Below are positions 17,306 through 26,115 of a DNA stretch of 64,000 nucleotides, one piece after another. A program made the translations under genes and the position numbers. Location of the stretch: assembly GCF_026242045.1 (NCBI RefSeq), contig NZ_JAPJDO010000007.1, forward strand, positions 183,147-247,146, given 5' to 3'. This DNA comes from Mycobacterium pinniadriaticum. GTDB taxonomy: Bacteria > Actinomycetota > Actinomycetes > Mycobacteriales > Mycobacteriaceae. A model generated the notes under the pieces. It was not told where the DNA came from, did not search any database, and was given only the letters and a program-made list of their open reading frames with translations. The stretch's first letter is position 1, and the number at the start of each line of letters is the position of its first letter.

Positions 17306-18015
17306 GCATCCGCATCGAGATCGACGGCGTCGCCGTCATCACCGAGGAAGGTAAGACGCTCGTCGACGTCGCCGCCGAGGCCGGCGTCTACATTCCGACG
17401 CTGTGCTACCTGCCCGAGCATCCGGCCCTGGGCACGTGCCGGGCGTGTTCGGTCCGGGTCAACGGCTCGATCACGGCCGCGTGCGCGGTCACGGTCAGCG
17501 ACGGAATGCGGGTCGAGGTCAACGCCCAAGACGTTGTCGACGCGCGCAAGGCACTGGTCGAAATGCTGTTCTCCGAAGGCAATCACAACTGCCCCAGTTG
17601 CGAGAAGTCGGGCCGGTGCACCCTGCAGGCCGTCGGCTACGAAGTGGACATGATGGTGTCCCGCTTCCCCTATCAGTTCCCCGAGCGGGTCGCCGACCAC
17701 GCGTCGAGCACCATCTGGCTCGAGCGCGACCGCTGCATCTTCTGCCAACGCTGTGTCGAGTTCATCCGTGACCGGGAGACCGGTGAGAAGATCTTCAGCA
17801 TCCACGGCCGCGGCACCGACGCCCGCATCGAGATCGACGCCGCCCTGGCCGACAAGATGCCCCCCGAGCAGGTCCGGGAGGCGGTCGACATCTGCCCGGT
17901 CGGCACGATCCTGGAGAAGGGCCAAGGCTACGACGAACCCATCGGCCAGCGGCGCTACGAGGTCGAATCGGTACGTGACCGCGCGCTCGAACCATCACGG
18001 AGGCCAGTCCAGTGA
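17302..18015 (+). CDS. hoxU: NAD-reducing hydrogenase diaphorase subunit HoxU
   Basis: The 237-residue iron-sulfur subunit is homologous to the N-terminal part of NuoG and carries electrons between the hydrogenase module and HoxF. It has a plant-type [2Fe-2S] site (Cys35, 46, 49, 61), a His/Cys [4Fe-4S] site in GNHNCPSCEKSGRC (near 93-106) and a further cluster in RCIFCQRC (near 143) with DICPVG (near 196). The start is a GTG overlapping the hoxF stop, and its own stop overlaps hoxY in the same way, so F-U-Y are coupled. Confidence 0.93.
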   Translation: MSIRIEIDGVAVITEEGKTLVDVAAEAGVYIPTLCYLPEHPALGTCRACSVRVNGSITAACAVTVSDGMRVEVNAQDVVDARKALVEMLFSEGNHNCPSCEKSGRCTLQAVGYEVDMMVSRFPYQFPERVADHASSTIWLERDRCIFCQRCVEFIRDRETGEKIFSIHGRGTDARIEIDAALADKMPPEQVREAVDICPVGTILEKGQGYDEPIGQRRYEVESVRDRALEPSRRPVQ

Positions 18016-18641
18016 CCGCATCGGACGCCAACGAGATTGCCTCGCATGAACTTCCGGCCACCCCGCTGGATCCGGATCTGGCCGCCAAACGCGCCGAGAA
18101 GATCAAGGTCTCGATGATCAGCCTGTGCGGCTGCTGGGGCTGCAGCCTGTCGCTGCTGGACATCGACGAGCGCATGATCGGGCTGCTCGACAAGATCACG
18201 ATACTGCGGTCGTCGTTCACCGACATCAAACGCATCCCGGAGCGGTGTGCGATCGGCTTCATCGAAGGCGGAGTGGCCAACGACGAGAACATCGAGACGC
18301 TGCGACATTTTCGGGAGAATTGCGACGTCCTGATCTCGGTCGGCGCCTGCGCGATCTGGGGCGGTGTGCCGTCGCTGCGTAACCTGGCGGGACTGACCGA
18401 TTGTCTTGCCGAGGCATACACCAATTCACCGACCGCTCCGGCCGGCGCGGTGCCGGTGGTTCCCTACGACCGCCACATTCCGATCCTGACCAACAATGTC
18501 TACCCGTGTCATGAGGTCGTCCACATGGATTACTTCGTCCCGGGCTGCCCGCCGAAGCCAGACGCGATACTCGACGTGCTCGACGACCTGATCGCGGGCC
18601 GGCCGGTCGATCTGCCCACGTCTCTCAACCACTTCGATTAG
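18012..18641 (+). CDS. hoxY: [NiFe]-hydrogenase small subunit HoxY
   Basis: The 209-residue small subunit of the soluble hydrogenase holds the cluster proximal to the NiFe site. Ligand cysteines are visible in CGCWGCSLS (39-44), VGACA (near 112) and VPGCPPKP (near 178). It lacks the twin-arginine signal of membrane-bound uptake hydrogenase small subunits, so the complex is cytoplasmic. It starts at GTG within the hoxU stop and is followed by hoxH after 13 bases. Confidence 0.93.
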   Translation: MTASDANEIASHELPATPLDPDLAAKRAEKIKVSMISLCGCWGCSLSLLDIDERMIGLLDKITILRSSFTDIKRIPERCAIGFIEGGVANDENIETLRHFRENCDVLISVGACAIWGGVPSLRNLAGLTDCLAEAYTNSPTAPAGAVPVVPYDRHIPILTNNVYPCHEVVHMDYFVPGCPPKPDAILDVLDDLIAGRPVDLPTSLNHFD

Positions 18642-18654
18642 GGGAACGTCCACC

Positions 18655-20121
18655 GTGGCAACGACACTCGTCATCGACCCGATCACCCGGATCGAAGGGC
18701 ATGGCAAGGTGGTCATCGAGCTCGATGACGACCACAACGTCACCGACGCCAAGCTGCACGTGGTGGAGTTCCGCGGCTACGAGAAGTTCATCCAGGGCCA
18801 TCCGTACTGGGAAGCACCGGTTCTCATGCAGCGGATCTGCGGGATCTGCTTCGTCAGCCACCACCTGGCCGGCGCCAAGGCCCTCGATGACCTGATTGGC
18901 GTCGGGCCGGGCTCGGGAACCCGGCTCACCCCGACCGCGGTCAAGATGCGCCGGCTGGGGCACTACGCCCAGATGCTGCAATCGCATGTCACCGCGTACT
19001 TCTATCTCGTAGTTCCCGAGATGCTGTTCGGGATCGACGCCGCCCCCGAGAAGCGCAACTTCATCGGACTGATCGAGGCCAACCCGGAGCTCGTCAAACG
19101 TGTTGTGCGGCTGCGCAAATGGGGACAGGAAGTCATCGAGGCCGTATTCGGGAAGCGCATGCACGGTATCTCCTCGGTCCCGGGAGGTGTGAACAAATGC
19201 CTCACCACGGCCGATGTGGCGCGATTCCTGCGTGGGGAGGAGGGACTGTCGTCGGTCGACGAGGTCATCGAAGATGCCCAGCTGGGCCTGCAGATGTTCT
19301 ACGACTTCCACGACAAGCATCGCGCCGAGGTTGACGGTTTCGCCAAAGTTCCCGCCCTCAACATGTGCCTGGTCGACGACGACGGCAACGTCGACTACTA
19401 CGACGGCCGGCTCAAGGTCGTCGACGACGACAAGAACACCGTGCGCGAGTTCGACTACCGCGACTATCTCGAGCACTTCTCCGAAGGCGTCGAGAAGTGG
19501 AGCTACATGAAATTCCCATATCTCACCGACCTGGGCCGTGATGCCGGGTCGGTGCGGGTGGGACCGTTGGCCAGGCTCAACGTCACCAACACATTGTCGA
19601 CGCCACTCGCCGCGGAGGCGCTCGAGAAGTTCCACGCCTACACCGGTGGACGCGCCAACAACTCGACGTTGCACACCAATTGGGCAAGGACGATCGAGAT
19701 CATCCACGCTGCCGAGGTGGTCAGGGATCTGCTCAACGACCCCGATATCTGCAAGGACGACCTGCTGGTGACACCGGGCGATGACGCCTGGATCGGCGAG
19801 GGAGTCGGTGTGGTGGAAGCCCCGCGCGGCTCGCTGCTGCACCACTACCGCGCCGACCGGCAGGGAAACGTCACGTTCGCCAACCTGATCGTGGCCACGA
19901 CGCAGAACAACCAGGTGCTCAATCGGACCGTGCGTAGCGTCGCCGAGGACTACCTCGGCGGTAAGACGGAGATCACCGAAGGCATGATGAACGCCGTCGA
20001 GGTCGGCATCCGCGCCTACGATCCCTGCTTGAGTTGCGCCACCCACGCCTTGGGGCAGATGCCGTTGACCGTGTCCGTGGTCGACGCCCGTGGACGGGTG
20101 ATCAATGAACGAACCCGCTGA
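18655..20121 (+). CDS. hoxH: [NiFe]-hydrogenase large subunit HoxH
   Basis: The 488-residue large subunit carries the NiFe active site. The N-terminal L1 motif RICGICFVSHH gives Cys62 and Cys65, and the C-terminal L2 motif DPCLSCATH gives the other two cysteines. A 24-residue tail follows His464; this is the peptide normally removed by the maturation endopeptidase after Ni insertion. It starts at GTG with a GGGGAACG ribosome site. Its end overlaps hoxW by 17 bases. HoxFUYH enzymes couple H2 oxidation to NAD+ reduction, reversibly. Confidence 0.95.
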   Translation: MATTLVIDPITRIEGHGKVVIELDDDHNVTDAKLHVVEFRGYEKFIQGHPYWEAPVLMQRICGICFVSHHLAGAKALDDLIGVGPGSGTRLTPTAVKMRRLGHYAQMLQSHVTAYFYLVVPEMLFGIDAAPEKRNFIGLIEANPELVKRVVRLRKWGQEVIEAVFGKRMHGISSVPGGVNKCLTTADVARFLRGEEGLSSVDEVIEDAQLGLQMFYDFHDKHRAEVDGFAKVPALNMCLVDDDGNVDYYDGRLKVVDDDKNTVREFDYRDYLEHFSEGVEKWSYMKFPYLTDLGRDAGSVRVGPLARLNVTNTLSTPLAAEALEKFHAYTGGRANNSTLHTNWARTIEIIHAAEVVRDLLNDPDICKDDLLVTPGDDAWIGEGVGVVEAPRGSLLHHYRADRQGNVTFANLIVATTQNNQVLNRTVRSVAEDYLGGKTEITEGMMNAVEVGIRAYDPCLSCATHALGQMPLTVSVVDARGRVINERTR

Positions 20122-20605
20122 AATGCTGCGCCTTCCCGCTGATTTGCTCGGAAGCCCGGACACGCTGGTCTACGGGATCGGCAACTGCGGACGTCAGGAC
20201 GACGGACTGGGGTGGGCGTTCATCGATCAGCTGGAAGGGGACTGCCGGAAAACCGGCGCCGGGCTGCGGCGAACCTACCAACTCAACCTCGAGGACGCCG
20301 ATCTGATAAACCGGTTCTCGCGGGTCCTTTTCGTCGACGCCACCAAGGATCGGTCAGTGGAGTCGTTCGCCATCAGTCGTCCGGAACCGGTGCTGGATCT
20401 GACCTTCACCTCCCACGCGCTGTCGGTGCCGTCGATCCTGGCGACTGCGCGGCAGTGCTTCGGCCGGATCCCGGAGGCCTACCTGCTGGCGATCCGCGGC
20501 TACCACTGGGAGTTGAGCGAGGGATTGACCAGCCACGCGCGGGACAACCTCAACCAGGCGCTGCATTTCGTTTCGCCGCTGCCGGCGTCCGTGCGCAGTG
20601 GCTAG
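20105..20605 (+). CDS. hoxW: Hydrogenase maturation endopeptidase HoxW
   Basis: The 166-residue protein has the HycI/HyaD/HoxW protease signature GIGNCGRQDDGLG (residues 24-36), with the metal-sensing acidic residue in the DDG, and a second acidic site in VLFVDAT (near 75). It should cut the C-terminal tail of HoxH after nickel insertion. It is the last gene of the hox operon and meets the nitroreductase gene tail to tail with a 4-base overlap. No hyp maturation genes are in the window, so they must be elsewhere. Confidence 0.9.
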   Translation: MNEPAEMLRLPADLLGSPDTLVYGIGNCGRQDDGLGWAFIDQLEGDCRKTGAGLRRTYQLNLEDADLINRFSRVLFVDATKDRSVESFAISRPEPVLDLTFTSHALSVPSILATARQCFGRIPEAYLLAIRGYHWELSEGLTSHARDNLNQALHFVSPLPASVRSG

Positions 20606-21543
20606 TCGAATCTGGTCCCGTCCACGTAGCTGACGACATCGGCCATCGGGCGGCGCGAGGTCGGCGAACACGGCGCGCCGGAGCACTGCGCCCAGCCGAC
20701 CCGCAGCAACATCTGCGGGGACGCCTGATCGGAGAACACCTCGCGCTGAACCGCATCACGCGTTTCGGCGATCTCCAACGGCTCGGTCAGCGGGCAGCAT
20801 GCGAAGCCGGCCGCCGTCGCCGCGAGTAGCACCATGCTGCTCGCTTCCCCGGCCCGCAGCCACGCGAGCATCCGATCGTTGGCGGTGCCCAACGCGAGGA
20901 TGACCGCGTTGTCGGGACCGTTGTCCGCGGAACCTTCAGATGCGGTATCCCCGCCGCCCCATTCGCCAGCCGTCGCTGAAGACGCGCGGATGGTCCACTT
21001 CTCCAACTCAGCCAGATACTCGGGGTCGGTAGCATGCTGGTGAATCGCCTGGGCCACGATGCGGCGCAACCTGGGTACGGACCTTACTTCGCGGGCGATG
21101 ACGCCCGTCTCGCTCAATCGAGCACAGATACTCGCAATGGCGACCGAAGGGATGGCTCGTTGGCCGTAGGGGCGTCGGTCGGCCCGCCGCCGCGGGATCG
21201 CCTTTGCCAGAGCGATATCGGCTTCGGTCGGCTGAGCGCGAAATGGCCGGATCTCGGCGAGATGGTCGGGGTTCGCTCGATCGGGGAACCGGCTGATCTG
21301 CGCATGCCAACCCGCCGCCGCCAATGCCACAGCGCAATGGTGAAGTGCCGCTCCGCAACTGATGATCCGTTCACGCCCATCAGGATCGGAACTGGGCAAC
21401 TGGACGTCAGGGTCGGCGTAGAGATGTAGAGCGCGATTGCTGATCCGCCAACGCCACGGTTGTGAATTGCCTATCGAGGGCGCCCGAAGCGCTTGGGCCA
21501 GAACGGTATGCAGCGTTGCGGTATCGGGGAAGTCGAGGGCCAT
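20602..21543 (-). CDS. Acg-family nitroreductase-like protein
   Basis: The 313-residue protein matches the Acg (Rv2032/Rv3131-type) family: two fused nitroreductase-like halves with APSIGNSQPWRW (near residue 21), the RRRADRRPYG region (near 117) and C-terminal ASPQMLLRVGWA. In M. tuberculosis family members are DosR-regulated dormancy proteins; Acg binds FMN but covers its active site. It lies against the hydrogenase operon, and a DosR-like box occurs about 380 bases upstream, beyond a small HicB-like gene. Confidence 0.85.
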   Translation of the reverse strand: MALDFPDTATLHTVLAQALRAPSIGNSQPWRWRISNRALHLYADPDVQLPSSDPDGRERIISCGAALHHCAVALAAAGWHAQISRFPDRANPDHLAEIRPFRAQPTEADIALAKAIPRRRADRRPYGQRAIPSVAIASICARLSETGVIAREVRSVPRLRRIVAQAIHQHATDPEYLAELEKWTIRASSATAGEWGGGDTASEGSADNGPDNAVILALGTANDRMLAWLRAGEASSMVLLAATAAGFACCPLTEPLEIAETRDAVQREVFSDQASPQMLLRVGWAQCSGAPCSPTSRRPMADVVSYVDGTRFD

Positions 21544-21586
21544 GAGGTCGTCACCACCTCGTCGTTGAGCGCAGTGAGATTTGTAT

Positions 21587-21617
21587 GGCGTGGGCCCGCT
21601 TGAAGCAAGCCCACGCC
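21587..21617. terminator. Stem-loop after HicB-like gene
   Basis: GGCGTGGGC at 21587-21595 pairs with GCCCACGCC at 21609-21617; a smaller nested stem GCTT/AAGC lies in the loop. It follows the stop of the minus-strand HicB-like gene directly and may partly uncouple it from the nitroreductase gene. Confidence 0.55.
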
Positions 21618-21632
21618 CGGGTTGCGGGTGCC

Positions 21633-21866
21633 TCAGCTGGCCAATCCACTGAGCCCGAGGACCGGGGGTCGCGGATCGCCATTGATATCAAGTTGATTCA
21701 ACCTCTGCTCCACCGTCGCCAGCAGGGCGTCGAGCGCGGCGTGGGGTGTGGTCGCAGGGGTCGACTGCATCGTCGGAAACTCCGCCACCGAGGCGACATA
21801 GCCATGTTCGCCCGGTGACCAATGGATACGGTAGCTGTACTCGTAGGCTTTCCATCGAGGCTTCAT
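21633..21866 (-). CDS. HicB-like small protein (orphan)
   Basis: The 77-residue protein resembles the HicB_lk fold: YSYRIHWSPGEHGYVASVAE followed by FPTMQ and a helix AALDALLATVEQRL. The family includes antitoxins, but no HicA-type double-stranded RNA-binding partner is adjacent, and a C-terminal HTH or RHH domain is absent. I take ATG 21866; a TTG two codons upstream is possible. A DosR-like site lies 58 bases upstream. Its function in this context is unknown. Confidence 0.65.
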   Translation of the reverse strand: MKPRWKAYEYSYRIHWSPGEHGYVASVAEFPTMQSTPATTPHAALDALLATVEQRLNQLDINGDPRPPVLGLSGLAS

Positions 21867-21923
21867 GACCAAACTCTAACGCTCGGCCGTCTGGTTCGCT
21901 CTTGCCAAGAGCCCTCAACGCGT

Positions 21924-21937
21924 GGGACCAACGGCCC
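21924..21937. promoter_or_regulatory. DosR-like box
   Basis: GGGACCAACGGCCC differs by one base from the core consensus GGGACTNNNGNCCC of the mycobacterial dormancy regulator DosR. It lies 58 bases before the HicB-like gene and in front of the Acg-family gene, a family known to be DosR-controlled. Confidence 0.5.
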
Positions 21938-22068
21938 ATTCTTCTGAACGGCGCCGATCGGGAGATTCGCACGTAACATGTTGTGGGACAGTGCACTTCA
22001 CTGCATTGCGGATCCGATGCCGTTAACGGCGTAACAATCCTGAAACGTCAGGCCCCGGTGGGTGGTTC

Positions 22069-23436
22069 CTAGATGACCGCACCCGGGTTGAGGATCCCGT
22101 CGGGATCCAGCGCGGCCTTGATCTTGCGATTGAGCTCCATGGCCGCTGGCCCCAGCTGACCCGCCAGCCAAGGCTTCTTGAGCCGGCCGACACCGTGCTC
22201 ACCGGTGATGGTCCCGCCGAGCGCCACCGCCAAATCCATGATCTCACCGAACGCCTTTTCGGCCCGCGCGGTCATCGCCGCATCGGCGGGGTCGTACACG
22301 ATCAGCGGATGGGTGTTGCCGTCGCCGGCGTGCGCGATCACCGAGATCGTCAGATCGTGACCGGAGGCGATCTTGGCCACCCCGCCGACCAGGTCGGCCA
22401 GCGCGGGCAGGGGCACGCCGACATCCTCGAGCAGCAGCGAGCCCTTGGCCTCCACCGCAGGGATGGCGAACCGGCGAGCCGCGACGAACGCCTCGCCCTC
22501 GTCGGGGTCTGCCGTCGAAAAGCATTCGGTAGCACCGGCTTCGGCGAATACCTGAGCCATGTACTCGGCATCCTCGGCGCCGGCCGGTCCCCGGTCGTCG
22601 GAGGCGGCGACCATCATTGCCGCCGCCGAGCGGTCCAGCCCCATGCGCAGTTTGTCCTCGACGGCGTTGATCGCCACCGCGTCCATGAACTCCAGCATCG
22701 AGGGCCGGATGCGCCCGGTGATCGTCACCACGGCACCGGCGGCGGCCTCCACCGAGTCGAACGTCGCCACCACGGTGCATGCCCGGGGCTGGGGCGGCAG
22801 GAGACGCAATGTCACCTCGGTGATGACCCCCAGGGTGCCCTCGCTGCCGACGAACAGTTTGGTCAGCGACAGCCCGGCCACATCCTTGAGCCGTGGCCCA
22901 CCCAGGCGCACCGCGGTGCCATCGGCCAGCACAACCTGTAGTCCGAGAACGTAATCGGTGGTGACGCCATACTTCACACAGCAGAGCCCGCCCGCGTTGG
23001 TGGCGATGTTCCCACCGATGCTGCAGATCTCGTACGATGACGGATCCGGCGGATACCACAGGTCGTACTCCGCGACCGCCTTCTTCACCTCGGCGTTGAG
23101 CAGACCAGGTTGGACGACGGCGGTGCGGGTCACCGGGTCGACGGTGATGTCGCGCATCTTCTCCGTCGACAGCACGATGCCCCCGTTGACGGCCGTCGCC
23201 CCACCGGACAGGCCGGTGCCGGCGCCGCGGGGCACGACCGCGACTCGGTTGGCGGTCGCCCAGCGCAACAACGTCTGCACCTCTTCGGTGCGGGAGGGTC
23301 GGACCACCGCCAGCGGTGTCCCGGCGGCGGGATCGGTTGCCCGGTCGTGGCGGTAGGAGGCCAGGATGTCGGGGTCGGTGACGACGACCCCATCGGGCAA
23401 TTCGGCGGCCAGGCCGGCCACGGTGCTCACGGCCAT
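22069..23436 (-). CDS. FAD-linked oxidase (Rv1257c-like)
   Basis: The 455-residue GlcD-type flavoprotein has the FAD-binding region PRGAGTGLSGGA (near residue 69), SIGGNIATNAGG (near 139), a lineage of VGSEGTLGVIT (near 193) and a C-terminal EHGVGRLKKPWL (near 417). It is expected to oxidise a 2-hydroxyacid. Position after the P450 block and before tap matches Rv1257c, though here it is separated from the P450 by the hydrogenase insertion. It ends 3' of the DUF3237 gene, which lies 37 bases upstream on the same strand. Confidence 0.9.
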   Translation of the reverse strand: MAVSTVAGLAAELPDGVVVTDPDILASYRHDRATDPAAGTPLAVVRPSRTEEVQTLLRWATANRVAVVPRGAGTGLSGGATAVNGGIVLSTEKMRDITVDPVTRTAVVQPGLLNAEVKKAVAEYDLWYPPDPSSYEICSIGGNIATNAGGLCCVKYGVTTDYVLGLQVVLADGTAVRLGGPRLKDVAGLSLTKLFVGSEGTLGVITEVTLRLLPPQPRACTVVATFDSVEAAAGAVVTITGRIRPSMLEFMDAVAINAVEDKLRMGLDRSAAAMMVAASDDRGPAGAEDAEYMAQVFAEAGATECFSTADPDEGEAFVAARRFAIPAVEAKGSLLLEDVGVPLPALADLVGGVAKIASGHDLTISVIAHAGDGNTHPLIVYDPADAAMTARAEKAFGEIMDLAVALGGTITGEHGVGRLKKPWLAGQLGPAAMELNRKIKAALDPDGILNPGAVI

Positions 23437-23473
23437 TGCGTCATCCTAGGCGTGGGCACGATCGGGGAGGCCG

Positions 23474-23947
23474 TCACAGCACCTCGAAGACCCGGTAGTG
23501 GACCTCCGACATCGACATCTGGTTGATCGCGACGGTGTGGACCGCATTGATCCACCGGTAGCGGTCGTCGTCGGTCTCGAACAGTGGGCTCGACCGGGCG
23601 TAGGCCTCGTCGTGCCGAATGAACTCACCCGTGATGTAGCGTGCCGTGGCTTCCTGGGGCATCGATACCCGTCCGGTCACGGTGATGTGGACGTAGGCTC
23701 CGTCGTCGGTGCGCAGCGTGGCACGGACGTCGAGGCGGGCCACCCGGTCGCTGCCGACGACGATCCAGTCGCCTCCGCCGGCCAGGAGGTCGCCGGCGAT
23801 CCGGTCGCCTTCACAGCGGCCCCGACGGATCACGAAGGTCATCCGCGTTCCGGTCGGCGTCGGGAAAACCTGCGCCGGGTCGAACTCGATCCGCATGTCG
23901 AGCAAATGGGTGAAGCGGGGTTCGGCGTCGATATCGACCAGGGTCAT
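23474..23947 (-). CDS. DUF3237 domain protein
   Basis: The 157-residue protein fits the DUF3237 family, a single beta-barrel-like domain of unknown function: GTRMTFVIRRGRCEGDRIAG near residue 33, GGGDWIVVGSD near 57 and the C-terminal EVHYRVFEVL. It is coupled to the end of the tap gene by an ATGA overlap, so it is probably co-transcribed. M. tuberculosis lacks a gene at this position between Rv1257c and Rv1258c. Confidence 0.8.
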   Translation of the reverse strand: MTLVDIDAEPRFTHLLDMRIEFDPAQVFPTPTGTRMTFVIRRGRCEGDRIAGDLLAGGGDWIVVGSDRVARLDVRATLRTDDGAYVHITVTGRVSMPQEATARYITGEFIRHDEAYARSSPLFETDDDRYRWINAVHTVAINQMSMSEVHYRVFEVL

Positions 23948-25191
23948 GTTCGCAGCGTAGGCACCGGACCGCCGGCGTCGGTGTCGAGTTCGCGAAGTGC
24001 AGGTATCCAGGGGCAGGTCAGCCCGATGACCAGGATCGGCACCGCCAGCACCAGGAAGGTCACCTTCAGCCCGAACGTGTCGACCAGCGGGCCGGCCAGC
24101 GTGAACCCGATCGGACCGGCGGCGTAGGCCATCGACGTCATGACCCCGACCACCCGACCCCGCAGCTGTGTCGGGGTGCGGGCCTGCATGATCGAGTTGT
24201 AGATGGGCCCGATCGGGCCGTAGACGAGGCCGACCACCGTGGCCAGGGAGAGGATCACCGGCAGCGGCGGCAGGAACGCGATCACGGCCACGGCGATGCC
24301 GAAGGTCAGGACGGCGGTCAGCACGGTTGTCCGCTTACTGGCGATTTTCGACAGCACCGTCCAGCTCAGCGCTCCGATCAGCCCGCCGATCGACAGCGCC
24401 ATCAGTACCCAGCCGAGCTGGGCCGGTTCGTTGCGGTCGGTGAAGTACTTGGGGAAGAGCACGCTTTCCATCGGCAGGTACAGACCGGTGACGGCGAGGT
24501 CGATGAGCCCGAGGGTGCGAAGCGCCCGGTTTTGCCAGACGAACTTCAACCCTTCCACGACGCCGGAAACCACGGTCTCGGGGAGTTTTTCGCGGGGTGG
24601 CCGCCCGGCACCCTCCAGCCGTAGTACCGCCATCGCCAGGATGGCCAGCCCGAAGAGCGCGGCGGTCACCCACATGGTGTTGACCCCGCCCAGGGTCGCG
24701 ATGAGCAGACCACCAATGCCGGGGCCGGTGATGTAGGCCAGGTTGAACACCGCCTCGTAGACGCTGTTCGTGTGATCCCGGGTCCACCCGGCCCGGGCGG
24801 CGGCCTCGGGCAGCATCGATTGTCGCGCGGTCATTCCGGCCGGATCGAAGAATGCGCCCAGGGCGGCCAGGCTCGCCAGTACCAGTGTGTTCAGCACGTC
24901 GGTGCCAAAGGCGATGGTCAGCACCGGGATCGCCGCGACCGCGGTCGCCGACAGCGCGTCGGAGAGCATCGCGACCCGGCGGCGGCCGACGAAGTCGACG
25001 GCGGCGCCGGCGATGAGTGTGGCGACCAGCAGCGGCAGGGTCGCGGCACCGGCGACGATCGAGGCGTCCACCGCGTTGCCGGTGCGCTGCAGCACCAGCC
25101 ACGGGAATGCGACCAACGAGATCCCGTTGGCGCCCGCGGCCAGGAAGGTCGAGGACAGGATCAGCAGCGCGGGAAGGCGCGTGGTGGTCAC
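23944..25191 (-). CDS. tap: MFS multidrug efflux pump Tap
   Basis: The 415-residue, twelve-helix MFS transporter is closely similar to M. tuberculosis Tap (Rv1258c), sharing [10 protein letters not shown] (near 28), GRRRVAM (near 68), [11 protein letters not shown] (near 126), [15 protein letters not shown] (near 238) and [11 protein letters not shown] (near 345). Tap exports tetracycline, aminoglycosides and other drugs by proton antiport and belongs to the WhiB7 regulon in M. tuberculosis. It starts at GTG and diverges from udgB, with a 14-bp palindrome between them. Confidence 0.92.
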   Translation of the reverse strand: MTTTRLPALLILSSTFLAAGANGISLVAFPWLVLQRTGNAVDASIVAGAATLPLLVATLIAGAAVDFVGRRRVAMLSDALSATAVAAIPVLTIAFGTDVLNTLVLASLAALGAFFDPAGMTARQSMLPEAAARAGWTRDHTNSVYEAVFNLAYITGPGIGGLLIATLGGVNTMWVTAALFGLAILAMAVLRLEGAGRPPREKLPETVVSGVVEGLKFVWQNRALRTLGLIDLAVTGLYLPMESVLFPKYFTDRNEPAQLGWVLMALSIGGLIGALSWTVLSKIASKRTTVLTAVLTFGIAVAVIAFLPPLPVILSLATVVGLVYGPIGPIYNSIMQARTPTQLRGRVVGVMTSMAYAAGPIGFTLAGPLVDTFGLKVTFLVLAVPILVIGLTCPWIPALRELDTDAGGPVPTLRT

Positions 25192-25206
25192 CCGCCGAGC
25201 TTAATT

Positions 25207-25220
25207 TTCGCGCGCGCGAA
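25207..25220. promoter_or_regulatory. Perfect 14-bp palindrome between tap and udgB
   Basis: TTCGCGCGCGCGAA is self-complementary and sits in the 53-base divergent spacer, 16 bases before tap and 25 before udgB. It could be an operator shared by both genes; no known regulator is assigned. Confidence 0.4.
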
Positions 25221-25244
25221 TGCCGACGCAGGCACAGTGGAGCG

Positions 25245-26072
25245 GTGACCGTCCACGCTCATCCGCGCACCGGGGTGCCATTCGAATCACCGGTTCCGCC
25301 CGGGACGGGCTGGCCCGGTGACCCCGCCGGCACCGATACCCCGGCGGCCGCCGACGCCGGACAGGTGGCCGCGCTGGCCGCGACAGCCGGCGACCTCGCA
25401 AGCCTTGATGCCCTGATCAGTGTGTGCCGGGCCTGCCCCAGGCTGGTCACCTGGCGCGAGGAGGTGGCGGTCACCAAGCGACGGTCCTTCGCCGGTGAAC
25501 CGTACTGGGGGCGGCCCATCACCGGCTGGGGCTCGGCGCGGCCGAAAATTCTGGTGCTGGGACTGGCCCCGGCTGCCCACGGTGGCAACCGGACGGGGCG
25601 GGTGTTCACCGGCGACCGCTCGGGTGATCAGCTGTTCGCCGCGCTGCACCGGGCCGGGCTGGTGAACTCGGCGATCAGTGTCGATGCGGCGGATGGTTTG
25701 CGCACCAACAACATCAGGGTTGCCGCTGCGGTACGGTGTGCCCCGCCCGGCAACGCGCCGACACCCGACGAGCGGTCGACCTGCGAGCCGTGGCTGGCCG
25801 CCGAGTGGCGGCTGATCGCCCCCTATGTCCGGGTGATCGTGACTCTGGGCGGGTTCGGCTGGCAGGCCGCCCTGCGGCTGCTCGCCGACGAGCTGCCGGG
25901 CCCGGCCAAACCGAAGTTCGGCCATGGGGTGGTCGTCGAACTGTCGTCGGGTCGGCAGCTGATGAGCTGCTATCACCCGAGCCAGCAGAACATGTTCACC
26001 GGGCGCCTCACCCCGGACATGCTTGACGCCGTGTTGGCCGATGCGGTGAAGCGGGCCGGCCTGCGCGGGTGA
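25245..26072 (+). CDS. udgB: Family 5 uracil-DNA glycosylase UdgB
   Basis: The 275-residue DNA repair enzyme excises uracil and other damaged bases. Family 5 motifs are present: [19 protein letters not shown] (near 106; Ala replaces the catalytic acid of other UDGs) and CYHPSQQN (near 243). Cysteines in CRACPRL (near 62), RCAPPGN and CEPWL are the expected [4Fe-4S] ligands. The start is GTG 25245; the open frame continues upstream into tap but without similarity. It corresponds to Rv1259. Confidence 0.92.
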   Translation: MTVHAHPRTGVPFESPVPPGTGWPGDPAGTDTPAAADAGQVAALAATAGDLASLDALISVCRACPRLVTWREEVAVTKRRSFAGEPYWGRPITGWGSARPKILVLGLAPAAHGGNRTGRVFTGDRSGDQLFAALHRAGLVNSAISVDAADGLRTNNIRVAAAVRCAPPGNAPTPDERSTCEPWLAAEWRLIAPYVRVIVTLGGFGWQAALRLLADELPGPAKPKFGHGVVVELSSGRQLMSCYHPSQQNMFTGRLTPDMLDAVLADAVKRAGLRG

Positions 26073-26077
26073 ACTCC

Positions 26078-26112
26078 GCCAATTCCCCGGGTCGCTTCGC
26101 TCCTGCCCTCCG
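26078..26112 (+). repeat. Tandem repeat unit 1 of a dispersed element
   Basis: A 35-base unit (gccaattccc ... gccctccg) that is repeated identically at 26116-26150 with a 38-base period. Its 26-base core recurs in the lprE gene at 8367-8392. Confidence 0.92.
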
Positions 26113-26115
26113 TGT

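Noticed and set aside
18625..20163. A 512-codon open frame antisense to hoxH
   Set aside because: Same kind of shadow; hoxH on the other strand is unambiguous.
25192..25244. A WhiB7 binding site before tap
   Set aside because: I could not find the AT-rich box followed by a -35 in the short spacer; the palindrome is a different signal.
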